A stretch of 64,000 bases of DNA from Clostridium cuniculi. Lineage in GTDB: Bacteria > Bacillota > Clostridia > Clostridiales > Clostridiaceae. The position numbers and the translations under genes were made by a program. The stretch covers positions 1 to 64,000 of the forward strand of contig NZ_SMUS01000014.1 of assembly GCF_004353185.1 (NCBI RefSeq), written 5' to 3'. Every line of letters starts with the position of its first letter. Position 1 is the first letter of the stretch. The notes under the pieces are model-generated. The model was given only the letters and a program-made list of their open reading frames with translations, was not told where the DNA came from and did not search any database. This document shows positions 1-9,296 of the stretch, piece after piece.

Positions 1-287
1 AAAGAACTAACATAACAATAGTTAAGACAGTAATATCTTACTTAAATGAAAATGTTGATAAAGAAGTTACTGAAAACTTAATTAAGTATGTTGAAGATAG
101 AAAAGGTCACGATAGAAGATACGGAATTGATCCAACTAAGATCAAAGAAGAATTAGGATGGTATCCTGAAACTACATTTGAAGTTGGAATTAAGAAAACT
201 ATTCAATGGTACTTAGATAACCAAGAATGGATGAAAAATGTTACTTCAGGTGAATATTTAAATTACTACAATGAAATGTATAAGTAG
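1..287 (+). CDS. rfbB: dTDP-glucose 4,6-dehydratase, C-terminal part (5' end outside window)
   Basis: The frame is open from base 3 to the TAG at 285-287, giving about 94 residues. The segment contains [13 protein letters not shown] and [13 protein letters not shown], the conserved C-terminal part of RmlB/RfbB short-chain dehydratases, where the sugar-nucleotide end of the active site lies. RmlB converts dTDP-glucose to dTDP-4-keto-6-deoxyglucose, a dTDP-rhamnose precursor made in the cytoplasm. The next gene, a flippase, starts 12 bases downstream, so this is the tail of a surface-polysaccharide operon. A related NDP-sugar epimerase/dehydratase cannot be fully excluded without the N-terminus. 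Confidence 0.8.
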   Translation, partial: RTNITIVKTVISYLNENVDKEVTENLIKYVEDRKGHDRRYGIDPTKIKEELGWYPETTFEVGIKKTIQWYLDNQEWMKNVTSGEYLNYYNEMYK

Positions 288-299
288 GAAGAATGTATT

Positions 300-1745
300 A
301 TGAGTATAAAAAAGAATTTTATTTATAATTTATCATATCAAATTTTGATAATGATACTACCTCTTATTACAACTCCATATATTTCTAGAGTAATTGGTCC
401 AGAGGGAGTTGGAGTTCAGTCATATACATATTCCATTGCTAATTATTTTGTATTATTTGCAATGTTAGGAGTAAATAATCATGGTAATAGAAGCATTGCT
501 ATGGTAAGAAATAATAAAGAAAAATTAAAAAGAACTTTTATAAGTATTTATTCAGTACAATTTATAATGTCTGCAATTATGATATTATTATATTCAGTAT
601 ATATTATATTTATAGCTAAAGAAAATAAAATAATATGTATTATACAGGCTATTTATATAATATCAGCATTATTAGATATTAATTGGTTTTTCTTTGGTAT
701 GGAGCAGTTTAAATTAACGGTAGTTAGAAATACAGTTATAAAATTAGTTTCTATATTAAGTATTTTTATATTTGTTAGAAATAGTAATGATTTATATTTA
801 TATTCGCTAATATTAGCTTTAGGAAGTCTTATAAGTCAATTTATATTATGGAAATATTTAAGTAAGTATATTTCATTTGTTAAGGTAAGTAAAGAAGAAA
901 TATTAGAACAAGTAAAACCAATATTAATATTATTTATTCCGGTAATTTCTGTAAGTGTGTATAAAATAATGGATAAAATTATGTTAGGATCAATGAGTAA
1001 CATGATTCAAGTTGGATTTTTTGAAAATTCAGAGAAGATAATGAATATACCATTAGGTGTGATTACAGCATTAGGGACAGTAATGTTACCTAAAATGTCT
1101 AATTTATATGCGACTGGAAATGAAAAGGAAGGAAATAAGTATATTGGATTGTCTCTTGAATTTGTTATGTTTATATCATTTGGAGCAATGTTTGGTCTTA
1201 TAGGGGTAAGTCCAATATTAATACCTATATTTTTAGGAGATAAATTTATTGAGTGTGTAAATATAGTATCATTAATATCTATAACAATAGTATTTTTGGC
1301 ATGGGCTAATGTTGTTAGGACACAATATCTAATACCCAAAAAGAAAGATAAAATTTATATAATATCTACTATAATAGGAGCAGTTATTAATTTAGTAATA
1401 AATCTTTTATTGATAAAAAAATATGATGCAATTGGAGCCACTATTGGAACAATATTTGCAGAAGCATCAGTGTGCATATATCAATCAATAATGGTAAGAA
1501 AAGAGTTGAATATGAGTTTATATTTTAAAAGAATTTTATTCTATATTTTATCTGGAACAATTATGTGTGTAGCAATTAGAATATTAGGAAATATGTTAGG
1601 ACAGTCAATATTTACTGGAATTATTCAAATTGTTGTTGGTGGTACTTTATATGTTACTTTATGTTTAATATATATGTTTTTAATTAAGAATGAAATAGTT
1701 ATGAATAGTATCCATAATTTAAAAAAACTAAAGAAATATAAATAA
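300..1745 (+). CDS. Wzx-type polysaccharide flippase (MOP superfamily)
   Basis: 481 residues, hydrophobic throughout, with roughly 12-14 predicted membrane spans. The N-terminus (LITTPYISRVIGPEGVGVQSY) matches the RfbX/Wzx family of polysaccharide-repeat exporters, which flip undecaprenyl-linked repeat units to the outer face of the membrane. ATG at 300 follows a TAGGAAG ribosome site and lies 12 bases after the rfbB-like stop, so the genes are probably co-transcribed. Length is normal for the family. The substrate cannot be read from the sequence. It is not closely similar to the second MOP-type transporter at 53.5-55.0 kb, which looks MurJ-like. Confidence 0.88.
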   Translation: MSIKKNFIYNLSYQILIMILPLITTPYISRVIGPEGVGVQSYTYSIANYFVLFAMLGVNNHGNRSIAMVRNNKEKLKRTFISIYSVQFIMSAIMILLYSVYIIFIAKENKIICIIQAIYIISALLDINWFFFGMEQFKLTVVRNTVIKLVSILSIFIFVRNSNDLYLYSLILALGSLISQFILWKYLSKYISFVKVSKEEILEQVKPILILFIPVISVSVYKIMDKIMLGSMSNMIQVGFFENSEKIMNIPLGVITALGTVMLPKMSNLYATGNEKEGNKYIGLSLEFVMFISFGAMFGLIGVSPILIPIFLGDKFIECVNIVSLISITIVFLAWANVVRTQYLIPKKKDKIYIISTIIGAVINLVINLLLIKKYDAIGATIGTIFAEASVCIYQSIMVRKELNMSLYFKRILFYILSGTIMCVAIRILGNMLGQSIFTGIIQIVVGGTLYVTLCLIYMFLIKNEIVMNSIHNLKKLKKYK

Positions 1746-1750
1746 ATTTT

Positions 1751-2326
1751 AATTTCATAAGACAAAAGAAAGTAGTAGGATTAGAACATTCTATGTTTTG
1801 TTCTAAAAACTCTGTATGGAATGAGCCTTTTGCAGTACTACTTGGTGATGATGTTGTTTATAATGATCAAAAACCATGTTTAAAGCAACTTATTGATTGT
1901 TATGGAGAGTATAAAACTTCAGTTTTAGGAGTTCAAACAGTAGATCCACAAGATGTCAATAAGTATGGTATAGTTGGTGGATTACATATTGAAGATAGAG
2001 TATACAAGGTTAAAGAGTTAGTAGAAAAACCATCAGTAGAAGAAGCACCGTCAAATGTTGCAATATTAGGAAGATATATAATTACACCTAAAATATTTGA
2101 AATATTAGAAAATACAGCTCCAGGTAAAGGAAATGAAATTCAACTTACAGATGCATTACTTAAGCTTATTGAACATGAAGCAATGTATGCATATGATTTC
2201 GAAGGAAGAAGATACGATGTAGGAGATAAACTTGGATTCCTTCAAGCAACAGTTGAATATGCTCTTAGAAAAGAAGAGTTAAGAGATGGATTTATTGAAT
2301 ATTTAAATAATATAATTAAAGAATAA
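1751..2326 (+). pseudogene. 5'-truncated galU copy (UTP-glucose-1-phosphate uridylyltransferase remnant)
   Basis: From the ATG at 1793 this encodes 177 residues almost identical to the C-terminal part of the intact GalU at 43411-44283. The same frame is open back to the flippase stop and still shows degraded GalU sequence (FIRQK then GLEHSMFCSK, against GLGHAILCAK in the intact copy). Homology therefore begins around GalU residue 100. The N-terminal nucleotide-binding loop (GLGTRFLPATKA in the intact copy) and about one third of the enzyme are missing, so catalysis is not expected. No ribosome site is convincing before 1793. Likely a duplicated, decaying copy that once closed this polysaccharide locus. 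Confidence 0.85.
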
Positions 2327-2331
2327 AATGA

Positions 2332-2379
2332 AAATAGTAGGTAGTTTTAAGATTAATTAATTCTATCTACTATTTTTAT
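2332..2379 (+). terminator. Intrinsic terminator after galU remnant
   Basis: Inverted repeat AATAGTAGGTAG / CTATCTACTATT (one G-U pair) with a short AT loop, followed by a T-rich run. It closes the upstream polysaccharide locus. Confidence 0.75.
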
Positions 2380-2502
2380 ATTATTAACAGGAAATTATTA
2401 CAAAAAATAAGTAAAATTAGTATTAAGTAGGTATTTTGATGTATAATTACCATAAATAAAAATTGCCACAATTAAGGAAAACAATTGGTATAGTTTAACA
2501 TT

Positions 2503-2518
2503 GAGAAAACGAATACAA
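2503..2518 (+). promoter_or_regulatory. Weak catabolite-responsive (cre-like) element
   Basis: GAGAAAACGAATACAA matches the CcpA consensus WTGNAANCGNWWWCAW at all but the first two positions. It lies 33 bases upstream of the PTS regulator start. Location fits carbon-catabolite control of a sugar operon, but the match is imperfect and the DNA is AT-rich, so this is tentative. A possible -10 (TATAAT at 2442-2447) has no good -35 partner. Confidence 0.25.
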
Positions 2519-2550
2519 TGATATTGTAAGGTAGCTAAGGAGGTAAAGAG

Positions 2551-4464
2551 TTGATAATTCTTACTAAAAGACAAATAAAAATAACTAACTTTCTAGAAAA
2601 TAAACTAGAATGGACAACTATAGAAAACATAGCTAAAGCATTTGATGTAAGTGAAAGAACAATACGAAATGATTTAGATTCTATAGGAGTATTTTTACAA
2701 GAAAATAATATTGAATTAGAAAGAAAGCCAAGATTAGGAGTTAAGATTAACTTAAAAAGAAATCAAAATATCAACAATATACTGAAAGAGTGTACTAATA
2801 AGTTATATACAGCTGATGATAGAGTTATTATGATAGCAATAATATTGCTAATAAGAAGCAGCACAACTATTGAAAAATTATCAGATTATATCCAAGTAAG
2901 TAAAAATACATTAGTAAATGATTTGAAAGCATCTGAAGAAATATTAAAGAGTTTAGGTGTTGAAGTTACTAAAAAATCATATTACGGAATTACTACGAAG
3001 GAAAATAATTATGAAAAGTTAGCAAATGCTTTCTTAGTATTATTTCATAAGCTTGAAGAGAGATATGAATATGAAGTATACAAGCTTTTGTATGAAAATA
3101 ACAGCTTAGATAAAAACATAATACGAAACATTATAGAAGCTGTTGAAGAAAATAAGGGTATTCAATATACAGAAGAAGCTTATGAAGAGCTAGAAATAAT
3201 TTTATTATTAACTCTATATAAAAGTATAAATTCCAAGAGTGAAGATGAAAATTATAAAAGTAATTTATTAACTAAAGAAAGTATTTTTCTAAAGGAAATT
3301 ATAGAAAAGTTTTCGCCAGTAAAAGTTAATGATGAAAGAATATCTTATTTGTTTAAAGTATTTAAAGGAGCTAAAAGATCTAAGTATATTACTGAAAATA
3401 AAGAAGAATTAGATGTTGTTGTTAATGAGATAGTAGAAGAACTATGCGAAATACTTAATATTAAAGTTGATAATGATAATGAATTTTTAATGCAAATGGC
3501 AATGCACTTAAATGTAGCAATCTATAGATTGAAAAATAATTTGATAATAAATAATCCTATGTTAGAAGAGATTAAGTATAAAATGTCTTTCATATATGAT
3601 GTTACAGAAAAGGTATTAAATAATAAAAAGGATGTTATTGGTGTAGAGTTTCCAGATGCAGAAATAGCATATATGGCAATGTATTTTGAAACCTTATTTG
3701 AAAAGTATGTTAAAGGTAATTTAAACTCTAAAATTTTAATTGTATGTAATGGAGGACTAGCAACATCAAGCTTGTTAAAGTCTAGAATAAACTTAATGAT
3801 ACCAGAAGTGACTATTGAAGGTATATGTAGATTAAAAGATGTTAATGATTATTTAAATAATACTGATATCGACTTTGTAGTAACTACAGTACCATTAGAA
3901 CTAAAGGAATATAAAGTTATAAAAGTAAGTCCATTATTAGAGATTGAAGATTTAGAGAGAATTAAAGCTGAAATTTATAATAAGTGGTATGAAAAGAATT
4001 GTAAGTATTTAATTGAGAAAGTTAAAAGTGAAGATACAACTGATATAGCAAGAATAATACCTGAAAAATATGCTCAGTTTAATTTAGTTATAGATGATTG
4101 GAGAGAAGCCATAAAAGTAGCATCTCAACCTTTAGTAAAATCTAAAAAAATAAAACAAGCTTATATTTCAGATATGATAAGAGTTGTAGAAACATTAGGA
4201 AATTACATGGTTTTCATTCCAGAAATCGCATTTGTACATGCTCCACCAGAGAATGTTATAGACAATGGAGTTAGTTTATTAACATTAAAAGAACCATTAG
4301 AGTTTGGAGTTAAAAATAAAGTAACTATAAAAGCAATAGTAGTTTTAGCTAATAAAGAAGAAAGTAAAAGCCTAGTTTCACTAGTAAATATACTGATGAG
4401 AGGTAGTAATGTAGATAAATTTAAATCTGCAACAAAATATGAAGAAATTAAAAAACTAGTATAA
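2551..4464 (+). CDS. PRD-domain transcriptional activator of PTS operon (BglG/MtlR/LicR type)
   Basis: 637 residues from a TTG start with a strong TAAGGAGGT site at 2536-2544. Order: DeoR-like HTH (about 5-60), second Mga-like HTH (about 105-150), two PTS regulation domains (about 175-385), a GatB-like EIIB domain with Cys399 in VCNGGLATSS, and an EIIA domain (about 495-637) with the phosphorylatable His563 in FVHAPPE. Family members sense PTS flux by phosphorylation of these sites and activate the adjoining PTS operon. EIIA, EIIB and EIIC genes follow directly, so it most likely controls genes 4482-9094 and perhaps itself. Full-length and intact. Confidence 0.9.
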   Translation: MIILTKRQIKITNFLENKLEWTTIENIAKAFDVSERTIRNDLDSIGVFLQENNIELERKPRLGVKINLKRNQNINNILKECTNKLYTADDRVIMIAIILLIRSSTTIEKLSDYIQVSKNTLVNDLKASEEILKSLGVEVTKKSYYGITTKENNYEKLANAFLVLFHKLEERYEYEVYKLLYENNSLDKNIIRNIIEAVEENKGIQYTEEAYEELEIILLLTLYKSINSKSEDENYKSNLLTKESIFLKEIIEKFSPVKVNDERISYLFKVFKGAKRSKYITENKEELDVVVNEIVEELCEILNIKVDNDNEFLMQMAMHLNVAIYRLKNNLIINNPMLEEIKYKMSFIYDVTEKVLNNKKDVIGVEFPDAEIAYMAMYFETLFEKYVKGNLNSKILIVCNGGLATSSLLKSRINLMIPEVTIEGICRLKDVNDYLNNTDIDFVVTTVPLELKEYKVIKVSPLLEIEDLERIKAEIYNKWYEKNCKYLIEKVKSEDTTDIARIIPEKYAQFNLVIDDWREAIKVASQPLVKSKKIKQAYISDMIRVVETLGNYMVFIPEIAFVHAPPENVIDNGVSLLTLKEPLEFGVKNKVTIKAIVVLANKEESKSLVSLVNILMRGSNVDKFKSATKYEEIKKLV

Positions 4465-4481
4465 GAAGTAGGGGGAGGAAA

Positions 4482-4883
4482 ATGTTTGTAAAAATAATAG
4501 ATGAGGTCAAGGATTACACTGAGGCAATAAAAATATCTTGTGATACTTTAGAAAATGAGGGAATTATAGAGGAAAGATATTATGATTCAATAATAAAGAA
4601 AATAGATGAATTTGGTCCTTATTTTTGTATAGCTGATGGGGTGTGTATGCCTCATGCTAGACCAGAAGATGGTGCTATAAAAGAAGGATTATGTATATTA
4701 AAGTTAAATAAGCCAGTAGATTTTTTAGGAAAACAAATAAGTATGTTTTTTACACTATCTGCAAGGGATAATGATTCACATTTAGGGTTATTAAGAAAAA
4801 TTGCAGAAGTTTGTATGGATAAAAATAAATTTAATAAATTAATGAAAATAAATAATGAAAAAGAGTTAATGGAGGTATTTTAA
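4482..4883 (+). CDS. PTS EIIA component, ascorbate/fructose-type (UlaC-like)
   Basis: 133 residues. ATG follows GGGGGAGGAAA 17 bases after the regulator stop. The motif MPHARPEDGA carries the predicted phosphohistidine (His58), as in EIIA-2 family proteins such as UlaC and MtlA-IIA. It would accept phosphate from HPr and pass it to the EIIB encoded two bases downstream (4885), an arrangement suggesting translational coupling. The substrate cannot be deduced from EIIA alone. Confidence 0.88.
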   Translation: MFVKIIDEVKDYTEAIKISCDTLENEGIIEERYYDSIIKKIDEFGPYFCIADGVCMPHARPEDGAIKEGLCILKLNKPVDFLGKQISMFFTLSARDNDSHLGLLRKIAEVCMDKNKFNKLMKINNEKELMEVF

Positions 4884-4884
4884 A

Positions 4885-5160
4885 ATGAAAAGAATAATGG
4901 CAGTATGTGGTTCAGGGTTAGGTTCAAGCTTTATGGTGGAAATGAATATAACAGACGTATTAAATGAATTAGGTGTATCAGGAGAATATGAAGCAAGTCA
5001 CACTTCTTTAGCAGATGTAACACCATCAGATGCAGATATTTTTGTTACAGGAGCAGATTTAGCTGATAGTGCAAGTCATTTACCAGAACTTATAGTATTA
5101 GATTCATTATTAGATAAAGATGAATTAAAAAATAAGATAAAAGAAAAGTTAGGATTATAA
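4885..5160 (+). CDS. PTS EIIB component, ascorbate-type (UlaB-like)
   Basis: 91 residues, usual length for a stand-alone EIIB. The P-loop-like motif VCGSGLGSS places the phosphorylatable Cys8 close to the N-terminus, as in UlaB/SgaB and GatB. It would take phosphate from the upstream EIIA and transfer it to sugar bound in the EIIC encoded downstream. The start lies one base after the EIIA stop. Confidence 0.9.
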   Translation: MKRIMAVCGSGLGSSFMVEMNITDVLNELGVSGEYEASHTSLADVTPSDADIFVTGADLADSASHLPELIVLDSLLDKDELKNKIKEKLGL

Positions 5161-5212
5161 AAGATATATTTCTATTGGATAAGTTTCATAAAAAATACAG
5201 GGGGAATTGGTA

Positions 5213-6586
5213 ATGACAGGTTTTTTAAAAGTATTAGTTGATTTTGTATCACAACCATCAATTTTGGTTGGAATAATAGTTTTAGTTGGATTATTACTTC
5301 AGAAAAAAGATTTAGATGTAGTTATTAAATCTACATTAAAGGCAATGGTTGGCTTTTTAGTTATTAGTGCAGCTGCAAATGTTATAACAAGTTCATTAAC
5401 ACCATTTGGAACTATGTTCTCACATGCATTTAATATATCTGGTGTTATTCCAAACAATGAAGCAGTTGTTGCTTTAGCTATTGATGAGTTTGGAACAGCA
5501 ACAGCTTTAATTATGGCATTTGGAATGATAGCAAATATTATAATTGCTAGATTTACAAAATTTAAGTATATATTCTTAACAGGACATCATACATTATATC
5601 TAGCTTGTATGATAGCAGTTATCTTAGCTTCAGCAGGAATGACAGGTTTCCAATTAGTATTTACAGGAGCAATTGCTTTAGGATTAGTAATGGTATTATC
5701 ACCAGCGATATTACAACCTTTCATGAAGAAGATAACAAAAAATGATTCTGTTGCATTAGGACATTTTTCAGGTGTAGGATATGCTTTATCAGCATTAATT
5801 GGAAAAGCTGTAGGTAAAAATTCAAGATCAACTGAAGAAATGAAAGTACCAAAATCTTTAAGTTTCTTAAGAGATTCAGTTGTATCTATTTCACTTACAA
5901 TGGTTGTTTTATATTTAGTAGTTGCAATTGTATCAGGTCCAACATTTGTTGAAAGTGAATTATCAAGTGGAGATAACTATATAGTATATTCTTTAATTCA
6001 AGCATTAACATTCTCTGCAGGATTTATATTAATCCAAAATGGAGTTAGATTAGTACTTAATGAAATAGTTCCAGCATTTAAAGGAATTTCAAGCAAATTA
6101 GTTCCTAACTCAAAACCAGCATTAGATTGTCCAATAGTATTCCCATATGCTCAAAATGCAGTATTAATTGGATTTATATTCTCATTCTTAGGTGGAGTAA
6201 TTTCTATGGTAGTTTTAGGTGCCTTAGGATTAGTTGTAATAATACCAGGGGTTGTACCACACTTCTTCTGTGGAGCTACATCAGCAGTTTTCGGAAATGC
6301 TACAGGTGGTAGAAGAGGAGCTATTTTAGGATCTTTTGTAAACGGTATATTAATATCATTCTTACCAGTAGGTTTATTACCTGTACTTGGAAACTTAGGA
6401 ATAGCAAATTCAACATTCTCAGATGCGGATTTTGCTGTATCAGGAATTTTCTTAGGAAAAGTTCAAGAATATATAGGGGGTACAGGCTTAACTATAACAT
6501 TAGTTGCTATAGTTGCAGTTTTAGTTGTAATTAGCTTAGTAAGTAAGGATAAAGAAGTTAAAGTTAAAAATACAGAAACAGTTTAA
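5213..6586 (+). CDS. PTS EIIC membrane permease, ascorbate family (UlaA/SgaT-like)
   Basis: 457 residues from ATG 5213, chosen over the in-frame TTG at 5207 because the AGGGGGAA site lies 8 bases before it. About 11-12 hydrophobic segments. The pattern VGLLLQKKDLDVVIKSTLK near the N-terminus, GHFSGVGYALSA and PHFFCGATSAVFGNATGGRRG late in the protein are typical of the UlaA/SgaT family (PTS-L-Ascorbate). It forms the membrane channel that imports and phosphorylates the sugar with the two preceding proteins. The family name is not proof of ascorbate: relatives take pentoses or pentitols, and no ascorbate-degradation genes are here. Confidence 0.88.
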   Translation: MTGFLKVLVDFVSQPSILVGIIVLVGLLLQKKDLDVVIKSTLKAMVGFLVISAAANVITSSLTPFGTMFSHAFNISGVIPNNEAVVALAIDEFGTATALIMAFGMIANIIIARFTKFKYIFLTGHHTLYLACMIAVILASAGMTGFQLVFTGAIALGLVMVLSPAILQPFMKKITKNDSVALGHFSGVGYALSALIGKAVGKNSRSTEEMKVPKSLSFLRDSVVSISLTMVVLYLVVAIVSGPTFVESELSSGDNYIVYSLIQALTFSAGFILIQNGVRLVLNEIVPAFKGISSKLVPNSKPALDCPIVFPYAQNAVLIGFIFSFLGGVISMVVLGALGLVVIIPGVVPHFFCGATSAVFGNATGGRRGAILGSFVNGILISFLPVGLLPVLGNLGIANSTFSDADFAVSGIFLGKVQEYIGGTGLTITLVAIVAVLVVISLVSKDKEVKVKNTETV

Positions 6587-6601
6587 ATATTGTGTAGATT
6601 T

Positions 6602-6638
6602 AAAATTGAGGAATTTATTGATTCCTCAATTTTTATAC
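6602..6638 (+). terminator. Hairpin between EIIC and transketolase genes
   Basis: Perfect 13-bp stem AAAATTGAGGAAT / ATTCCTCAATTTT with a 6-base loop, then a short T run. It may terminate part of the transcription or set a different mRNA level for the PTS and the pentose-phosphate genes. Confidence 0.65.
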
Positions 6639-6670
6639 AAAAATATAAATAGAAAAGGAGAATTTTATTA

Positions 6671-7483
6671 ATGAATAAAGATAAATTAGTTGAAATATCA
6701 AAGAATTTAAGAAAAGACATAATAGAAACAATAAATAAAGCAGGATCAGGACATCCTGGTGGTTCCCTTTCTATTATAGATATACTTTCATATTTATATT
6801 TTGAAAAGATGAATATAGATGTATCAAATCCTAAGTATGAAGAGAGAGATAGATTTGTATTAAGTAAAGGACATGCAGCTCCAGCTTTATATGTTACTCT
6901 TGCTGAAAAAGGTTTCTTTGATAAAGAAGAATTAAATCATTTAAGAGAACTTGGTTCTATTCTTCAAGGGCATCCTGATGCAAAGAAGTGTCCAGGTGTA
7001 GATATTTGTACAGGATCTTTAGGTCAAGGTTTTTCAAATGCATGTGGTATTGCTTTAGGAAATAAACTTAATAATTATAACTCTAAAACTTATGTTGTAT
7101 TAGGAGATGGAGAGCTTCAAGAGGGAATAGTTTGGGAAGCTATGATGGCTGCAGCAAAATATAAGCTGGATAATTTAGTTGCTATAGTTGATAAAAACAA
7201 CATTCAATTAGATGGAAGAGTTTCAGATATAATGCCTTTAGATAATTTAGAAAATAGAATTTCTGATTTTGGATGGCATGTAGTTCAATGTGATGGTCAT
7301 GATTTTGATGATATAAATAGGGCTTTTAATGAAATAGAAGAAGTTAAGGATAAACCTAAATGTATAATTGCAAATACTATTAAGGGAAAAGGTGTTTCAT
7401 TTATGGAAGATAATGTAGCATGGCATGGTGTTGCACCAAATAAAGAACAAACTGAAATGGCTATAGCAGAAATAGTAGGATAG
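6671..7483 (+). CDS. Transketolase, N-terminal (TPP-binding) subunit
   Basis: 270 residues, the usual size for the N-terminal half of two-subunit transketolases. Contains GSGHPGGSLS, KGHAAPALY and the thiamine-diphosphate/Mg motif GDGELQEG followed by NN (DKNNIQLDG). It binds TPP pyrophosphate and, with the next gene product, transfers two-carbon units between pentose, tetrose and hexose phosphates. ATG at 6671 follows AAAAGGAG. The partner starts 12 bases downstream. The split is the normal form in many Firmicutes and archaea, not a frameshift. Confidence 0.93.
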   Translation: MNKDKLVEISKNLRKDIIETINKAGSGHPGGSLSIIDILSYLYFEKMNIDVSNPKYEERDRFVLSKGHAAPALYVTLAEKGFFDKEELNHLRELGSILQGHPDAKKCPGVDICTGSLGQGFSNACGIALGNKLNNYNSKTYVVLGDGELQEGIVWEAMMAAAKYKLDNLVAIVDKNNIQLDGRVSDIMPLDNLENRISDFGWHVVQCDGHDFDDINRAFNEIEEVKDKPKCIIANTIKGKGVSFMEDNVAWHGVAPNKEQTEMAIAEIVG

Positions 7484-7495
7484 GGGGAAGTAGTA

Positions 7496-8422
7496 ATGAA
7501 GAGAGCAACAAGAGATTCTTATGGACATACTTTAGTAGAACTAGGAAAAGAAAATAAAAATATAGTAGCTTTAGAGGGTGATTTATCAAAGGCTACTAAA
7601 TCAGAATTTTTCTCAAAGGAATTTCCAGATAGATTTTTTAATATAGGAATTGCAGAACAAAACATGATAGCTATGGCAGCTGGTTTATCAACTACAGGAA
7701 AGATACCATTTGCTTCAACATTTGCAGTTTTTGCTGCTGGTAGAGCATTTGAAATAATAAGAAATTCTGTTTGTTATCCAAAAGCTAATGTAAAAATAGC
7801 AGCTACTCATGCTGGAATAACTGTAGGTCCAGATGGAGGTTCTCATCAAGCTATAGAAGATATTGCTTTAATGTGTTCACTTCCTAATATGATAGTGCTA
7901 TCACCTGCTGATGATATTGAAGCTTGCAAGTGTGTTAGAGCAGCAGCAAATATTAACTCACCTGTTTATATAAGATTGGGAAGAATACCATTAGATGATA
8001 TATATGATAATAATTATGATTTCCAAATTGGAAAAGGTAGTGAATTAGTTTCTGGTAATGATGTAACTATTATAGCAACAGGAATTATGGTTCATAAAGC
8101 TTTAAAGGCAGCAGAAGAATTAAAGGCTGAAGGTATTAATGCTAGGGTTATTAATATATCTACAATTAAGCCTATAGATGAAGAAATTATAATTAAGGCT
8201 GCAAAAGAAACTAAAGGTATAGTAACTGTAGAAGAACACTCTGTTATTGGTGGACTTGGAGATAGAGTTTCATCTGTAGTTTGTAGTAATTACCCTGTAT
8301 TAGTTAAGAAAATTGGAGTTAATGATGTATTTGGTGAGTCTGGTAATCCTGATTCATTATTAGAAAAGCATGGATTAACTGTTGAAAATATTAAAAATAC
8401 AGTAATGAGTATACTTAAGTAG
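7496..8422 (+). CDS. Transketolase, C-terminal subunit
   Basis: 308 residues with the pyrimidine-binding domain of transketolase (DLSKATKSEFFSKEFPDRF, NIGIAEQNM with the catalytic Glu, then AGITVGPDGGSHQ) and the C-terminal transketolase domain (about 185-300). ATG at 7496 follows AGGGGGAAGTAGTA. It completes the active enzyme with the preceding subunit. Its place after a PTS suggests that imported substrate reaches the non-oxidative pentose phosphate pathway. Confidence 0.93.
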   Translation: MKRATRDSYGHTLVELGKENKNIVALEGDLSKATKSEFFSKEFPDRFFNIGIAEQNMIAMAAGLSTTGKIPFASTFAVFAAGRAFEIIRNSVCYPKANVKIAATHAGITVGPDGGSHQAIEDIALMCSLPNMIVLSPADDIEACKCVRAAANINSPVYIRLGRIPLDDIYDNNYDFQIGKGSELVSGNDVTIIATGIMVHKALKAAEELKAEGINARVINISTIKPIDEEIIIKAAKETKGIVTVEEHSVIGGLGDRVSSVVCSNYPVLVKKIGVNDVFGESGNPDSLLEKHGLTVENIKNTVMSILK

Positions 8423-8455
8423 TTTTATATAAATAAAAGTTTGGAGGGATGGAAT

Positions 8456-9094
8456 ATGAAAATATTTATTGATACGGCAAATGTAGATGAAATTAGAGAA
8501 GCTGCAACATGGGGAGTTTTAGATGGAGTTACAACTAATCCATCATTAATTGCAAAAGAAGGTAGAGATTTAACAGAAGTAATTAATGAGATATGTTCAA
8601 TAGTGAATGGTCCTATTAGTGCTGAAGTTATTAGTTTAGAACATGAAAAGATGGTTGAAGAGGCTTTAGAATTAGTAAAGATTCATGAGAATATTGTTAT
8701 TAAGATACCTATGTGTATTGAAGGATTAAAGGCAGTTAATATTTTAAGTGCAAAGGGAATTAAAACTAATGTTACTTTAATATTCTCATCTCAACAAGCT
8801 TTAATGGCGGCAAAGGCTGGAGCTACTTATGTTAGTCCTTTTGTTGGAAGATTAGATGATGTTGGAATGGATGGAACTGAATTAATAAGTGAAATTGCTA
8901 ATATCTTTAAGGTTCAAGGTATTAAAACTGAAATTATTTCTGCAAGTATTAGAAATCCAATACATGCTTCTAAGTGTGCAGCAGCTCAAGCTGATATTGC
9001 AACTATTCCATTTAACGTATTAAAGCAAATGTGCTTCCATCCATTAACTGATGCTGGAATTGAAAAATTCTTAAAGGATGCAAAAGTAAAATAG
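8456..9094 (+). CDS. Transaldolase, small TalC/FSA type
   Basis: 213 residues from ATG 8456, preceded by GGAGGG at 8443-8448. The start [16 protein letters not shown], the segment [11 protein letters not shown], the Schiff-base lysine in IVIKIPMC and FVGRLDD are hallmarks of the short (about 215 residue) transaldolase / fructose-6-phosphate aldolase family. The family moves dihydroxyacetone units between sugar phosphates. As the last gene of the operon it joins transketolase in turning pentose phosphates into glycolytic intermediates. TalC and FSA activities cannot be separated by eye. Confidence 0.92.
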   Translation: MKIFIDTANVDEIREAATWGVLDGVTTNPSLIAKEGRDLTEVINEICSIVNGPISAEVISLEHEKMVEEALELVKIHENIVIKIPMCIEGLKAVNILSAKGIKTNVTLIFSSQQALMAAKAGATYVSPFVGRLDDVGMDGTELISEIANIFKVQGIKTEIISASIRNPIHASKCAAAQADIATIPFNVLKQMCFHPLTDAGIEKFLKDAKVK

Positions 9095-9101
9095 TAGAAA
9101 A

Positions 9102-9137
9102 AATAAGCTATATGTATAAGCATATGGCTTATTTTTT
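9102..9137 (+). terminator. Terminator of the PTS/transketolase/transaldolase operon
   Basis: Stem AATAAGCTATATG / CATATGGCTTATT (one G-U pair), 6-base loop, then TTTTT. It separates the sugar operon from the following surface-protein gene. Confidence 0.85.
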
Positions 9138-9296
9138 ATTCATATTTTCATAATATTTATATGAAACTTTATAATTTGTCAAAAAAAATATATTTTCCAT
9201 AATACATATAAAATAAAATAAAAAATTGTTAATTTTTTTTTAATATTATGGTAATATTGTTCTAATAATTCATTAATTAAATATAAGGGGGATAAT

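Noticed and set aside
1007-1339. Minus-strand frame of 110 codons inside the flippase gene
   Set aside because: Overlaps a well-supported gene completely, no ribosome site, no known motif.
6671-8422. Transketolase split by a frameshift
   Set aside because: Each half has its own ribosome site and normal length; two-subunit transketolase is an established form.
9175-9183. TTTGTCAAA, a Spo0A-box-like sequence upstream of the LPKTG gene
   Set aside because: Lies in an A/T homopolymer-rich tract where such a match is expected by chance; no palindrome or second box.
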